Part shown: positions 8,304 through 18,213 of the stretch, piece after piece
Position numbering within the stretch: position 1 is the first letter of the stretch
How the letters are laid out: each line of letters opens with the position of its first letter
Source of the DNA: Avena insularis
Taxonomy: Eukaryota > Streptophyta > Magnoliopsida > Poales > Poaceae
Length of the DNA stretch: 64,000 nt
Reading direction: 5' to 3'
NCBI GenBank assembly: GCA_023614405.1
Contig: CM042687.1
Coordinates: 240,028,292-240,092,291 of the forward strand
The notes under the pieces: generated by a model
What the model was told of the DNA's origin: nothing
Databases searched by the model: none
The model's input: the letters and a program-made list of their open reading frames with translations, nothing else
Made by a program: the position numbers and the translations under genes

Positions 8304-10037
8304 ATGCTAGAATCAGTAGAATTGCAACCCTCGTACCCGATCTGTTTTTCCATGGTAGATCTGGGCCAATCCATAAAATTTCTGCGGGGGGCGGATTATC
8401 CGCCCCTGCCAGGGCCGAATAATCCGGCCAGGAGATTAAACTTTGGTCTGTTTTGGTCCTGGTCCTGCAATACACATCATTGGTTATGGGTTGCATTGCT
8501 ACTCTTTCTCCGTGTTTTCTCCTGGACTTGTGTGTATGCTTATCTCCATGCTATCCCTCTAATGCTTTTCACAGGTGGTTCCAAGCCGACCAAGACCTTC
8601 GTCCGTCGTTCCCGTGCCCGTTATCTCAAGCCTACTGCAGAAGGGAAGTTCATTGACGAGACCGAGGTCAGCAGAGCATCAAGAGAGGCTAAACGGATGG
8701 TAGAGGCAAGTAAGAAAACTAAGAGGACCGCATCTCGCAAGGGCAAACAGTCTCGGCCCAATTACAAGGCTATGGACAGTCTTCAGTATGCCACCATTCG
8801 CCAGACTAATTATTATGATGAGGCTGATAGTGATTGTCCCCCCGAGGACTCTATGTTTTGGAATGCCCACTTTCGGGCTATTCATGATGATGTCTATGCT
8901 ACTCTCAAGCTTTGCCCCATGCGTCCCATCAATTTGACTGAGGCTCAATCCAATACAAGGCTCATTGAGGCATTAGATGTGACCAACAAGATGGGGCTGC
9001 ACCACCTCATGACTATCCAATGCAACTATGATTCCTCTGTGGTGCGACAGTTCTTCTCAACTCTGGTGATTTGCGGTGATGAGCGCCGTACTATGAAGTG
9101 GATGACAGGGACCACCATGATTCAGTTGGACTTTCGCACCTTTGGGCAGGTTCTTGGTTATGCATTCCATGGCCGAGACACTCCTTCGGGCCACCGTATC
9201 ATTTCTCCTCTGAAGCCATCCAAGGATACTGCACTTGCTCCTTGCCTTTCTTCTGATGGTGTTGCTGGTACTTTCGCTGGTCTCTCTCCCTTGTATGCCT
9301 CCCTTGTTGGCATATTTAGAGACTGCATCGCTCCTAGTGGTGGCAACAATGACAGGATCCGTGGCCACCTAGTTCCACTCCTTGCTTTTGCTCACGAGTG
9401 TGCCACTAACTCTGGATCAGCCACAGGTTACAAACTGGATGTCATGGACTATATTTATCATGAGATGACGAATGCTATGATCAATAGGATCTCTATTCGT
9501 TATGCTCCTTTCATAATGATGCTTGTCAAGCATATGTTGCCACATGAGGATTTTGGCACTGCTCTGGATGGAATTCACAAGCCCAAGAAAATCTACAACA
9601 AGGCTCAGAAGACCCATCACCCTTCCACTGCCCCGGAGTCCTTCATGCGTGATGATCGGGCTAGTGGTCGTCGGTCCACGGTGTCCCCAATGGCATGCGA
9701 GGTTAAGCATCTCACTTGGTTCCAGCGGCACATTCTTTGCATGGGCATTGACACTCACAAAGGCCAATATGAGGCTTACCGCAAGGATCATGAGAGGGAT
9801 CACACGGATCAGCTTATTCTCCACCATGTCTCCGGTGCCACTAGCCATCCACCTCCTCCCACTTCTCCGGATCCGTATGCTCAGTGGAACACCTCAGGGA
9901 TCAAGTATGGCGAGCTCGAGAGTTGCCTCTTTCCTCCTCCACCGAGGGCACCCACTCCTCCAGCTGATGACGATGATGATGAGTATGATGAAGAGGAAGG
10001 GGACGGGAATGACTACGATGAGGATGAGGAGGAGTGA
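8304..10037 (+). CDS. Extra (env-position) ORF of A, 577 codons, intact
   Basis: This ORF sits between pol and the 3' LTR, where some Sireviruses carry an env-like ORF. If ATG 8304 is used, residues about 50-90 are hydrophobic (HWLWVALLLFLRVF) and could span a membrane. A splice-acceptor-like CTTTTCACAG ends at 8574, and homology with element B begins there, so the conserved protein may start at about residue 91. It has a basic segment (RRSRARYLK, KKTKRTASRKGKQ), a conserved core from about residue 185 (FWNAHF, VVRQFFSTLVI, MKWMTGTT) and a very acidic tail. The core resembles proteins labelled 'putative plant transposon protein'. Function is unknown. It is open although gag and pol of A carry many stops. 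Confidence 0.75.
   Translation: MLESVELQPSYPICFSMVDLGQSIKFLRGADYPPLPGPNNPARRLNFGLFWSWSCNTHHWLWVALLLFLRVFSWTCVYAYLHAIPLMLFTGGSKPTKTFVRRSRARYLKPTAEGKFIDETEVSRASREAKRMVEASKKTKRTASRKGKQSRPNYKAMDSLQYATIRQTNYYDEADSDCPPEDSMFWNAHFRAIHDDVYATLKLCPMRPINLTEAQSNTRLIEALDVTNKMGLHHLMTIQCNYDSSVVRQFFSTLVICGDERRTMKWMTGTTMIQLDFRTFGQVLGYAFHGRDTPSGHRIISPLKPSKDTALAPCLSSDGVAGTFAGLSPLYASLVGIFRDCIAPSGGNNDRIRGHLVPLLAFAHECATNSGSATGYKLDVMDYIYHEMTNAMINRISIRYAPFIMMLVKHMLPHEDFGTALDGIHKPKKIYNKAQKTHHPSTAPESFMRDDRASGRRSTVSPMACEVKHLTWFQRHILCMGIDTHKGQYEAYRKDHERDHTDQLILHHVSGATSHPPPPTSPDPYAQWNTSGIKYGELESCLFPPPPRAPTPPADDDDDEYDEEEGDGNDYDEDEEE
8390..8428. repeat. Palindrome pair upstream of the extra ORF of A
   Basis: GGCGGATTATCCGCC lies at 8390-8404, followed by a GCCGAATAATCCGGC variant at 8414-8428. 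These are the fourth location of the same motif family inside element A. If the splice at 8574 is real they are intronic, otherwise they code for part of the hydrophobic N terminus. Confidence 0.8.
8560..8574 (+). other. Putative 3' splice site before the extra ORF of A
   Basis: TAATGCTTTTCACAG|GTGG. In element B the matching position reads CTGTTGTTCACAG|GTGC (AG at 53806-53807), and the reading phase relative to the AG is the same in both. Protein similarity between A and B begins after this point. A donor has not been settled; CAG|GTATCT at 8175-8183 is one candidate. Confidence 0.5.
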
Positions 10038-10637
10038 TCTTTAGGGGCGTTAGCATCGCTCCTCTTCCTTTTTGGCGTTTCGATGCCAAAGGAGGAAAGT
10101 AGTTCTATTAGGTCTCATGGATTTGTAAGTGTCGGGCGCAAGCATCTTTCTTTCAGTCGTTTTATTTGCTTGCTTGTGACTTTTTAGCGTGAACTCATTT
10201 GCTATTTGTGTTTGATTATGTAAGACTTTGTCGTGTTTCACTAATTTTGGTACGTTGTGTGGTATTCATGGATTTCTGGATTTATCTATTGTGGATCTCA
10301 TGGAATTCTAGATTTATCTATGGAGGCATATTTGATGGCATATGGAATCATGGGCCTATCTAATGTATGCATCAATATTGCTGGTATGGTTGGGATGTGC
10401 TTGGAGGCTATTAAACAAACTATATTCTTTGGCTATATTCTCATCCCGATGGTATGACCTTGTTTCCCAAACCACCTTGTTTCAATTATCTTTGTTATGG
10501 AAGTTGTGTTCTCTCTAGTGTGTGTATTTGTATTCAAATGCAAATTTTAAATATGCACACATCTAGGGGGAGCGTCCTTCATTTTTAAGGTTGACGTTGG
10601 TAGTCGTTTGCAAATCCTAGTATTATCATCTAACACC
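10038..10637 (+). other. 3' non-coding region of A
   Basis: About 600 bp without a convincing gene. An imperfect direct repeat of about 30 bp (TCATGGATTTCTGGATTTATC and TCATGGAATTCTAGATTTATC, shown here only in part) lies at about 10266-10325. A GGGGGAG tract (AGGGGGAGCGTCC) lies near 10564, before the true polypurine tract. Multiple such tracts are a Sirevirus habit. Confidence 0.5.
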
Positions 10638-10651
10638 AAAAAGGGGGAGAT
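10638..10651 (+). other. Polypurine tract of A
   Basis: AAAAAGGGGGAGAT directly precedes the TG of the 3' LTR. This is the expected primer for plus-strand cDNA synthesis. Confidence 0.88.
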
Positions 10652-10955
10652 TGAAAGAACATTTCATAATCCCTAGTGTTTTGTGTGTTAGATAACAATA
10701 TCAAGGATTATTTAATGTGTGTTGAAGTGTTGTAGCTCTCTTTGAGAAAAAGGGAAAAGGATTCTGCCTTTGGGGGGCGGATAATCCGCCCCACAGTGGA
10801 TAATCCGCCTCCCTCTTCTAGCAGGCCCAAGCAGGCCAGATATGGAGTTTTGGCCGGATTTTCCGGCCCCGCCGGATAATCCGCCCCTTAGGGGGGCCGG
10901 ATAGTCCGCCCCCCTTGCTCATCGCCAAGGCGCAAGCCCCAGAGAGGGGGCGGAG
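10652..10955 (+). repeat. 3' LTR of A, left part
   Basis: The first 304 bp of the 3' LTR, up to the insertion of solo LTR S. The first 120 bp match the 5' LTR with only a few transitions. The palindrome zone (copies at 10776-10790, 10871-10885 and 10896-10910) is arranged differently from the 5' LTR. Confidence 0.9.
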
Positions 10956-13900
10956 TGTAACATCCCAAAAATACTAAACTTAAATCATCAAACTTTAATC
11001 ATCAAAATTAGGGTTAACACAAACTTTTCTAATTAAAATTATGAAAGCATGCATATGTGTATGCATTTAAATTGAAATTCTTTTGAACCAACTTGTTTGT
11101 GTGTTTCTTTGCTTGTAAAATGTTTCTTAGGTGAAATAAGCATCATCTAAACATTTCCCACACTTTTCCCAAAGACAAGTAAAGCAAAACAAATAAAATA
11201 AAGGAATGGTCATTTTGACAAATTTAACTCCCAAGCCTACTTTGGCTGTCTCAAACTTTCAGAACCTAACAGAAACTTTTCTAGATCTTTGCACCCCTTG
11301 ATTGTACTCATAACAAAGTATCAAGTCCCACTTTGTGATCATCCAGAAACTTTCAAATGCATAGTTTAAATGAAAATTCAAAATTGAATCTTTATCATAT
11401 GGGAAGATCCCACTTTTTCAAAAACCACTCAAACAAGCTCAACTTTCAAAACCCAAGCATCTGCAGACTCACCAGCACCAATCTAGCACACCCACCAAAA
11501 ATCTTTTCAAAATTCAAAACTTGAATTCATGCGGCCATTTCATCAAACACATGGCAGACACAAATCAAATAAAATTAAAACACTATTGTGAGCAGTGATT
11601 CTTGCCTAACTGGTTTCCTATCTAGCTCACAACCAGCTCAGTAGATCATCTAGCAAGATTAACCAAGAACTAGCACCACTGTGAGCTTGGAATTGTCATC
11701 AATGGTGAACAGCCGAAGCCACGCTTGTCACCCCCATGTTGACAGCAAGCTAGGAGGATAAACAAGCCTAGCCAGCATGTCTGGGAGCAAGCCAACACTC
11801 CACCGCCACTCCCTGTCCACCGCTCGAACCCTGCTGCCCCATCGACCACGCGCGGACCATGCCAACCTCGCCAGCAACCATGCCGAGAGCACGTCCGTCG
11901 CCATGCTCGACCAACGCCTACGCATCGCCCTACCGCCCGCGTGCATACGTGATCACCACCGTCCCAGCAACCCCGCATACACGCTCGTTCGCCGCCGCGC
12001 GGACCACGCGTGTTGTGCGACATTAAATTATCCGTCGGGCACGCGCAGAGCACCGTCGTGTTCCGACCGAACCGCACCGCCCCACGTCTCGCCACCGTAC
12101 CGTTGAGCATCGCCAGGGAACACCGCACCATCCCCTACCTTCGCCCATGCCAATAGCCGTCTGTACCATCGCCCCCGACGAGCTCACCTTGCGCCCCGTC
12201 GGTCCCCTCGCTCGACTATAAATAGAGGCCACCCCCAGCAAGATTGAGCACACCATTCTACTCCCCTCTCATCACTGATCGTGCCACACCGTTCCTGGAG
12301 CAAGGCGAGCAACACTTCGCCGGAATTTCACCGGACCCCGCCGCCTCTGGAGAAGAAGGGAGCCAGCGATTGGAGCCGCCCCAAGAGGAGCCACCGGTAC
12401 CAGGAGATTCGCCATCGTCGACTTCGTTGTTCGCCCGCCTCGCCAACCCTCGCCTGCACCCCGGTGAGCCCCCAGCACCCCCCACTGGTCGCGCTAGGTT
12501 TCTGTCTCACCGGCGTTGCCCAACGTCGACGATGACTCCCAGCCGTTGGATTAGAACCATATCGAACGACCCACGTTGCCCCATACCGCCTCGCACCCCC
12601 CTGTATCACTGACGGGTGGGGACAGCCACTTAAACAGCCCGCGGAAGCGATACGCTTAGCAGGCCGGCCCGTTAACTTTTCCCGCGCAGCCCAGTTATTT
12701 GAATTAAACCTTTTCCATTTTATTTCAAACACACTTCTGTACCCAATTTCAAAAATCAACCCAGGTCGATTCAGTGCACCAAATTGAATGAAACTAATTT
12801 TTTTATAAAGTTCTGGGAATTCTGAATCCAAGCCCGTTGGATTCAAGTCATTTGGATCTATAGATCACCCATGGTAAAAATAACAAGGCGGAAGGTTTTC
12901 TGCATTCAAACATTTTTCAATTTAAACCATGATAGCTTTTGAGTTGATTCCAACTCTCAAAAATCACATTTAACCATAACTTTCAGAATATATCAAAATA
13001 TATAGGTTTACTTACAGAAATAATGTTCAAGTAATAAAAGAATGCCCCATAGGCATTTTTAGCCACTTTAATTAATTAAAATAAAAGGGTAAAACCTTAT
13101 TAAATTGTGACACCACTTTAAATCACATTCCCATGGACTAAAATATGTGGTGATGATATGTGTCAACATGATTCCATGTTTGGTTTGGAGAATATTAAAT
13201 CTTAAGTAGTTTTTCAATGAGTAGAAATTACTTTTCTAAAAATAAAAGGAATTAAACCAAGCTTTAATCTTGTAATGTTAGTGATGATGCTAGATCATCT
13301 ATAGGACCCTTGTGTGTGATGATTGCAAGTAGTTAAGTATTGTTTGGTGATTGTGTACCTCGTATTTATTCATAGAAGATAGTACCGACCAAGGATACGA
13401 GGAGGAAGGAGGATTCTACGAAGAAGAAGCCGAGGAGAACTTCAACCACTAATCTGCACAAGTCAAGCTTATATTGACAATAATGCAAGCCTAATACTAT
13501 TAGTGAATGTGCAAGCTAACACTTGCAAGATACTCTACTAATGCAACAAACCATTACTTGTTACCATGACCACTATATGCCTTAAGCATATGTGATCATA
13601 TACACTTGATAAACCAATCCTAGTTTTACTTACAAGCTTCTTACTTTATTTCTTTATCAAAGCTCTTACTTAGAGTTTTCTTAAGAGAGTGGTAGATACT
13701 AGAAAGATATGTGAAGGTTGCATAAAGAGCATAAAATTTGGCCTAAGCTAGATAATCTTGATGTCATACTAAGGCATGAGATTGAACTTAGTTAGAACTC
13801 CACTAGTTTACCACCCTTCATTAGTGCTTACCCCCACTTGTAGATGCTAGTGCTAAGCATAAAACTTGATCAACTTTAGATGGGAATACTTGGTGAAAAT

Positions 13901-15009
13901 GGTTATGAAAACCTTGGAATGATGGATCATTCTACTGAGATGTTTTGACATGTGTTTCCGAACAACTGATAATTTTGGTGATGAAAATGATGAGGCATGA
14001 GCCTTAGCCCTTTATAAAACTGATGGTTGTCTGGATGCGATACCATTCCAATTTTATCGTACAACCACAATACCCGAAGATTGGGTAGGGCTTGACTGGA
14101 AACTTATATACCTTAGTATTAGTTCCCTCACGGCCAAGGTCTTAGCTGAGGCTACCTTGTGAAGATTGTCCACCTGTGCAGTACCCAAGATGACAGTTGG
14201 TCATGGTTGGGAGGCCAAACTCATAGGAGAGGTGCTTATACTAGGGCATGTAATTGCAAGGTTAGGATTTATTATTCGCATACTGAGTATGGTGAATTCA
14301 GGATTTGTTCCTAACGGATGTATCGAATGTTGTGGTGAAAGTGTACAATCTCTGGAGAGTGTCAAACTATTCGAATAGCCGCGTCCGCGGTTATGGACAG
14401 TTGGAGTGGCCATACTGTTCCCCCGTCAGACTTTTCAAAATGACTTGTGAAATGGATTGAGACTTTGACTTGACCACAACAGGGTTGTGATATGAAATAC
14501 AAGTTCCCACTTAGGTGTTATAAAACTTCAACTAGCATTCTTTGCTTATGACCTTAGTAGAGGTAAATCTAGCTTTTGCAAAATAACCCTAAAGCCTAGT
14601 GACCTATTATCAAAACCCCCTTTTTCCTGTTAGTATTAGTTTGCGAGTACTTAAAGAGTACTCATGGCTTTGTCCCTGGCTATTCCCATGGCCAGACTAT
14701 GAAGAGGAGTACTGGAGGATGGACCCCAGGAAGGTTACGACAACTAGGATCATCTCCCATCGTCAGCATTGCCTGTGACCCCAAAGATGGAGCTTCGCCT
14801 ACGCTATTGTTATTATTACGTATTCCGTTGCTTGATGTTGTATTAAGAACTGGATCATGAGATCCCTATTTGTGTAAGAACTTATGTACGATTTGTAATG
14901 GATGATGTACTATGGTATCCAATTCTGTTATGTCTCGCAAAAATGGTAATCCTGGGATTGCGATGTATGGCATAACAGGCATCTGGGATTAAAATTCCGG
15001 GTGTTGACA
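10956..15009 (+). mobile_element. Element S: solo LTR of a Tekay/Del-like Ty3/gypsy element
   Basis: Sequence running from TGTAACATCCC to GTGTTGACA splits the A 3' LTR. Short flanks cggag (10951-10955) and cagag (15010-15014) form a target duplication with one mismatch. It matches the LTRs of element G in reverse complement over its length (start AAAAATACTAAACTT, end GGGATTAAAATTCCGGGTG). There is no internal region, so it is a solo LTR left by LTR-LTR recombination. The middle, about 11700-12650, is GC-rich and contains ORFs that overlap on both strands; these are not genes. Confidence 0.88.
12217..12225 (+). promoter_or_regulatory. TATA box in solo LTR S
   Basis: TATAAATAG follows a GC-rich stretch, with AGGCCACC after it. 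The same box is present on the minus strand in both LTRs of G (21014-21022 and 30875-30883). Conservation in three LTRs supports it as the family promoter. Confidence 0.7.
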
Positions 15010-15935
15010 CAGAGTGTTGGCCGGACTTTCCGGTCTGGCCAGATAATCCGCCCCCAAGATCTTCACCAAGTTCCACATGCGCCATCCCCAGAGAGGGGGC
15101 AGAGTTTCCCCCGGAGAATCCGCCCTTGGGACGGAGTTTTTCCGGGGGGCGGATAATCCTCCCCAAGTGGGGGGAGGATAATCTGCCCCCAAATTTGTGC
15201 AACGGCCAGATCTGGGGAGGGGGTATTTAAGCTAGCCTTCCCCCTCCTCCCAGAACTCTTGATTCATTCGAAAAAGTTGAGATCTGATCTACAACCTTCA
15301 TCCAAGAGAGCTCCACCTATATCCACCAAAAAGCCCCATCCCTTGGGGAATCGAAGGAGGAGAACTCGATCTTCATCATCAGCAATCAAGCACTTCATCT
15401 CCTCTCCATTCATTTGGAGAACCCCCTATCTAGTATTTCTTGCAAATACCTAGATCCTTGTTTTTGTTTATATTGATAAACCTTGTTCTTGTGGCAGCTT
15501 GTTGTCATCTCGGGAGCCCCCAATTCGGTTGTGGGTGCGTGCCCCGATAGTGTTGTAAAAGGCACCGGTTCCCGCCTCGAAGGGATCCAATAGTGGAGAA
15601 GGGGGATCAGGCCTCTCGTGGCAAGATCCATCGGAGAATAGGGTGAGGCCTATTGTGGCGTGGTGGTCTTAGAACCGCCCACCCCTCCAACGCAGATGTA
15701 CTTCCCTTAACAAGGAAGGAACTGCGGTAAAACAAATCCCTATGTCTCCGCGTGCTCCACTACGGTTTCCTCGCTCCTCTCTTTTCGTCCTTAGTAGTTA
15801 GGGTTGCATATAGGGAAATTCTCGTAGTTGCATATCTAGAGAATTTACGTTGTGTCAAGCCTAAAATTGAAAAAGTATTAAAAATTGGTTAGCACCTATT
15901 CACCCCCCCTCTAGGTGCCCATACGATCCATTTCA
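15010..15935 (+). repeat. 3' LTR of A, right part
   Basis: Continues the 3' LTR after S. It begins in the palindrome zone (variants at 15038-15052, 15148-15162 and 15173-15187), repeats the TATA-like TATTTAA at 15224-15230, and from 15196 to 15935 closely matches 626-1366 of the 5' LTR. It ends CCATTTCA at 15935 and is followed by the duplication cacga. Confidence 0.92.
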
Positions 15936-15940
15936 CACGA
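15936..15940. repeat. Target-site duplication of A, right copy (cacga)
   Basis: Identical to 217-221. Confidence 0.92.
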
Positions 15941-17044
15941 GTGATCATGAGTTTTAAATATTGGAAAATGGTAACTCCAAGTGCACAGATCGATTCTAGC
16001 TAGTTTTGAAATAAGAGTATCGAACCCACAGAGAGCTATTTGGTTAAGGTATTTATGCCCTTCGTCACTATCTACCAAAGAATATTTGTATGCTGCCTTT
16101 GATTTCAAGTAAAGGGTGTTTGAAAGATTTTTGGGTTGAATGCAGAAAAGTAATTAAAACAAATAAAAGAGAACAAGTAACAAAAGCGTTTGAAATGGTG
16201 GTTGAACTCAATAAGGCCAAAACATCATCGAGGATGTAGGATACACCACTTGCATGTTGTAATTAATCATAATTCGGATAATCTATTTCTTATTTCATGA
16301 AAGGTGTGGAGAGAGCTCCATAATAAGATGTTCACTACAAGGCTCGTAGGAAGCCAATTTTTTGATCGAAGAATGAGGTCATCTCTAAATAACCACCATG
16401 ATGTCTGAGAATAGTCACCCATACAGACCACCACAATTAAGGGTCTCAACATGGATATCGTAATTATCTTATTGAATCTCTCTTTGTTCCTGCTTCGACC
16501 TTGCAGGTTGCTAGCCATGCTTCTAGTCACAGTATCTCTGACACACTTCCAAACACATACAAAGTATTTCAACATATTCTTTAGACCCGAAGGAAAATTA
16601 TATGTGGCCGACTACACATACCATCTAAAGATAGAGAGAGATCAAACACACATCATAGATGAGTACATCATAGACACAAGTAATAGACCATATTTATTTC
16701 ATTTCATAATAATGCTAGAGTTTCTCCATCTCCTTAAGAACAAAGGGAACTACTCACACGTGGAAGCAATCAACAACATCATAATAATCAAATGGATGGA
16801 TAAAAGTACGAGGATGAATCTAGTGCAAACCACACAACAAGATCTAATAGATGGAAGATGGTGGCAGTAATGGTGATGGTGATGCAGCGGTTGAATAATG
16901 AAGAGGATTATGTTTTGTCCTCCAATGATCCATGAAACAACAAGGATTTTCCCTTCTCCAAGTTCCTCCTCCAGATCCCTTTCTGGTGTGGTTTTTTGAG
17001 GCTCGAAGTTTCTCTGAATGCCGAATCACAGATTCGTGTTTGCG
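15941..17044. other. Region X: unassigned sequence between A and B
   Basis: Continuation of the flank that A inserted into. It is AT-rich with no recognised protein. The longest plus-strand ORF (16451-16870, 139 codons) has no recognisable motif and looks like chance. The right edge is set where similarity to the integrase-RT linker of A begins, near 17045, and is uncertain by tens of bases. It could be a remnant of an older repeat. Confidence 0.5.
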
Positions 17045-18213
17045 AGGTGGCAGTATTTGACGAGGCGGACACACTGATGATCAAGGTCAAGTTAATGGTC
17101 AAGACGAGGACCAAAATGATGAAGAGGCCCCCCCAAGAAACAACAAGGAGATCCATACTCGTTGCAAAGATAGAATGGATATGATGTTGGAATTAAGAGA
17201 CCATTCTCTAGAGAATGTGGTTGGAGATCTAAGGAGAGGAATATCCACAAGAGCACAATTGAAGAGGTTTAGTGAACACCAAGCACACATCTCCATGATT
17301 GAACCAAAGGAAGTGTGGGAAGCTCTTGAAGATTCGGATTGGTTGAAAGCAATGCACAAAGAGCTCAACAACTTTGAGAGAAACAAAGTATGAAAGTTAG
17401 TTGAGAAGCCAAAGGATTGTCGCAATGTTACAGGTAGCAAGTGGATATTCAAGAACAAGCAAGATGAGCATGGAATTATAGTAAGGAACAAGGAAAGATT
17501 GGTTGCACAAGGGTTCTCTCAAATTGAAGGCATTGATTATGGAGAGACATATGCACCCGTGGCCCGCCTTGAGTCCATATGTATCCTTCTTGCTTATGCG
17601 GCACATCATAACTTTAAGTTGTAACAAATGGATATAGAAAGTGCATTTCTTAAAGGTCCATTGAATGAGTTGGTATATGTAACGCAACCTCCAGGATTTG
17701 AGGATCCCAACTCCCCAAACCATGTATACAAACTTGATAAGGCACTCTATGGGCTCAAACAAGCCCCACACACGTGGTATGAGCACCTTAGAGAGTTGTT
17801 TTTTGACCATGGGTTTGAGGTTGGGAAAATCGATCCCACTCTTTTTACTAAGAAGGTCAATGGGGAGCTTTTTGTATGCCAAATATATGTTAATGATATT
17901 ATCTTTGGCTCATCTAACAAATCTTTTAATGATGAATTATCAAAGCTTATGACTAATAGGTTTCAGATGTATATGATGGGGGAGTTGAGAGTATTTCTTG
18001 GCTTTGAGATCAATTAAGTAAGAGGATTAACATTCTTCAACCAAGCCAAGTACACTCAAGATATGCTCAAAAGATTCAACATGAAAGATTTGGATGGTGC
18101 TCCAACCCCCATGGCTACAAAGACTCATCTTGAACTAAATCCAAATGGTAAAGATGTGGATCAAAAGGTATACCGATCTATGATTGATTCTTTGCTTTAC
18201 CTTTCTGCATCTA
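17045..18213 (+). pseudogene. pol: pol of B: RT, first part
   Basis: The same reading frame runs from the linker through RT, with stops TGA 17391-17393, TAA near 17622 and TAA 18015-18017. RT motifs include ALYGLKQAPHTWYEHL and IYVNDIIFGSSN. The first catalytic Asp of YVDD is Asn (codon AAT, 17892-17894), so activity would be lost even without the stops. The upstream part lies in the acidic, Gln-rich integrase-RT linker. The gene is cut by element G just before the conserved block that precedes RNase H, and it resumes at 32129. Confidence 0.87.
18209..18213. repeat. Target-site duplication of G, left copy (atcta)
   Basis: atcta directly precedes TGTCAACACCC and is repeated at 32124-32128 after GGATGTTACA. 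Removing G and one copy rejoins the pol frame of B. Confidence 0.93.

Larger units (their letters stand above)
222..15935 (+). mobile_element. Element A: full-length Sirevirus-type Ty1/copia retrotransposon
   Basis: Both LTRs begin TGAAAGAAC and end CCATTTCA, and the insertion is flanked by the 5-bp duplication cacga (217-221 and 15936-15940). The order is LTR, primer-binding site, gag, protease, integrase, RT, RNase H, extra ORF, polypurine tract, LTR. This is the Ty1/copia order, because integrase precedes RT. The RT sequence around [11 protein letters not shown], the long coiled-coil gag, the extra ORF after pol and the repeated GGGGGAG tracts fit the Sirevirus (SIRE1/Maximus-like) lineage. 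Without the nested solo LTR (10956-15009) it is about 11.6 kb. Gag and pol contain several stops, so it is not autonomous as it stands. Confidence 0.93.

Noticed and set aside
11670..12846. ORFs of up to 172 codons on both strands in solo LTR S
   Set aside because: They overlap each other in a GC-rich LTR zone, are not kept in the same form in the G LTRs, and carry no motif.
16451..16870. 139-codon ORF in region X
   Set aside because: No motif, low-complexity ending, no neighbour supporting a function.
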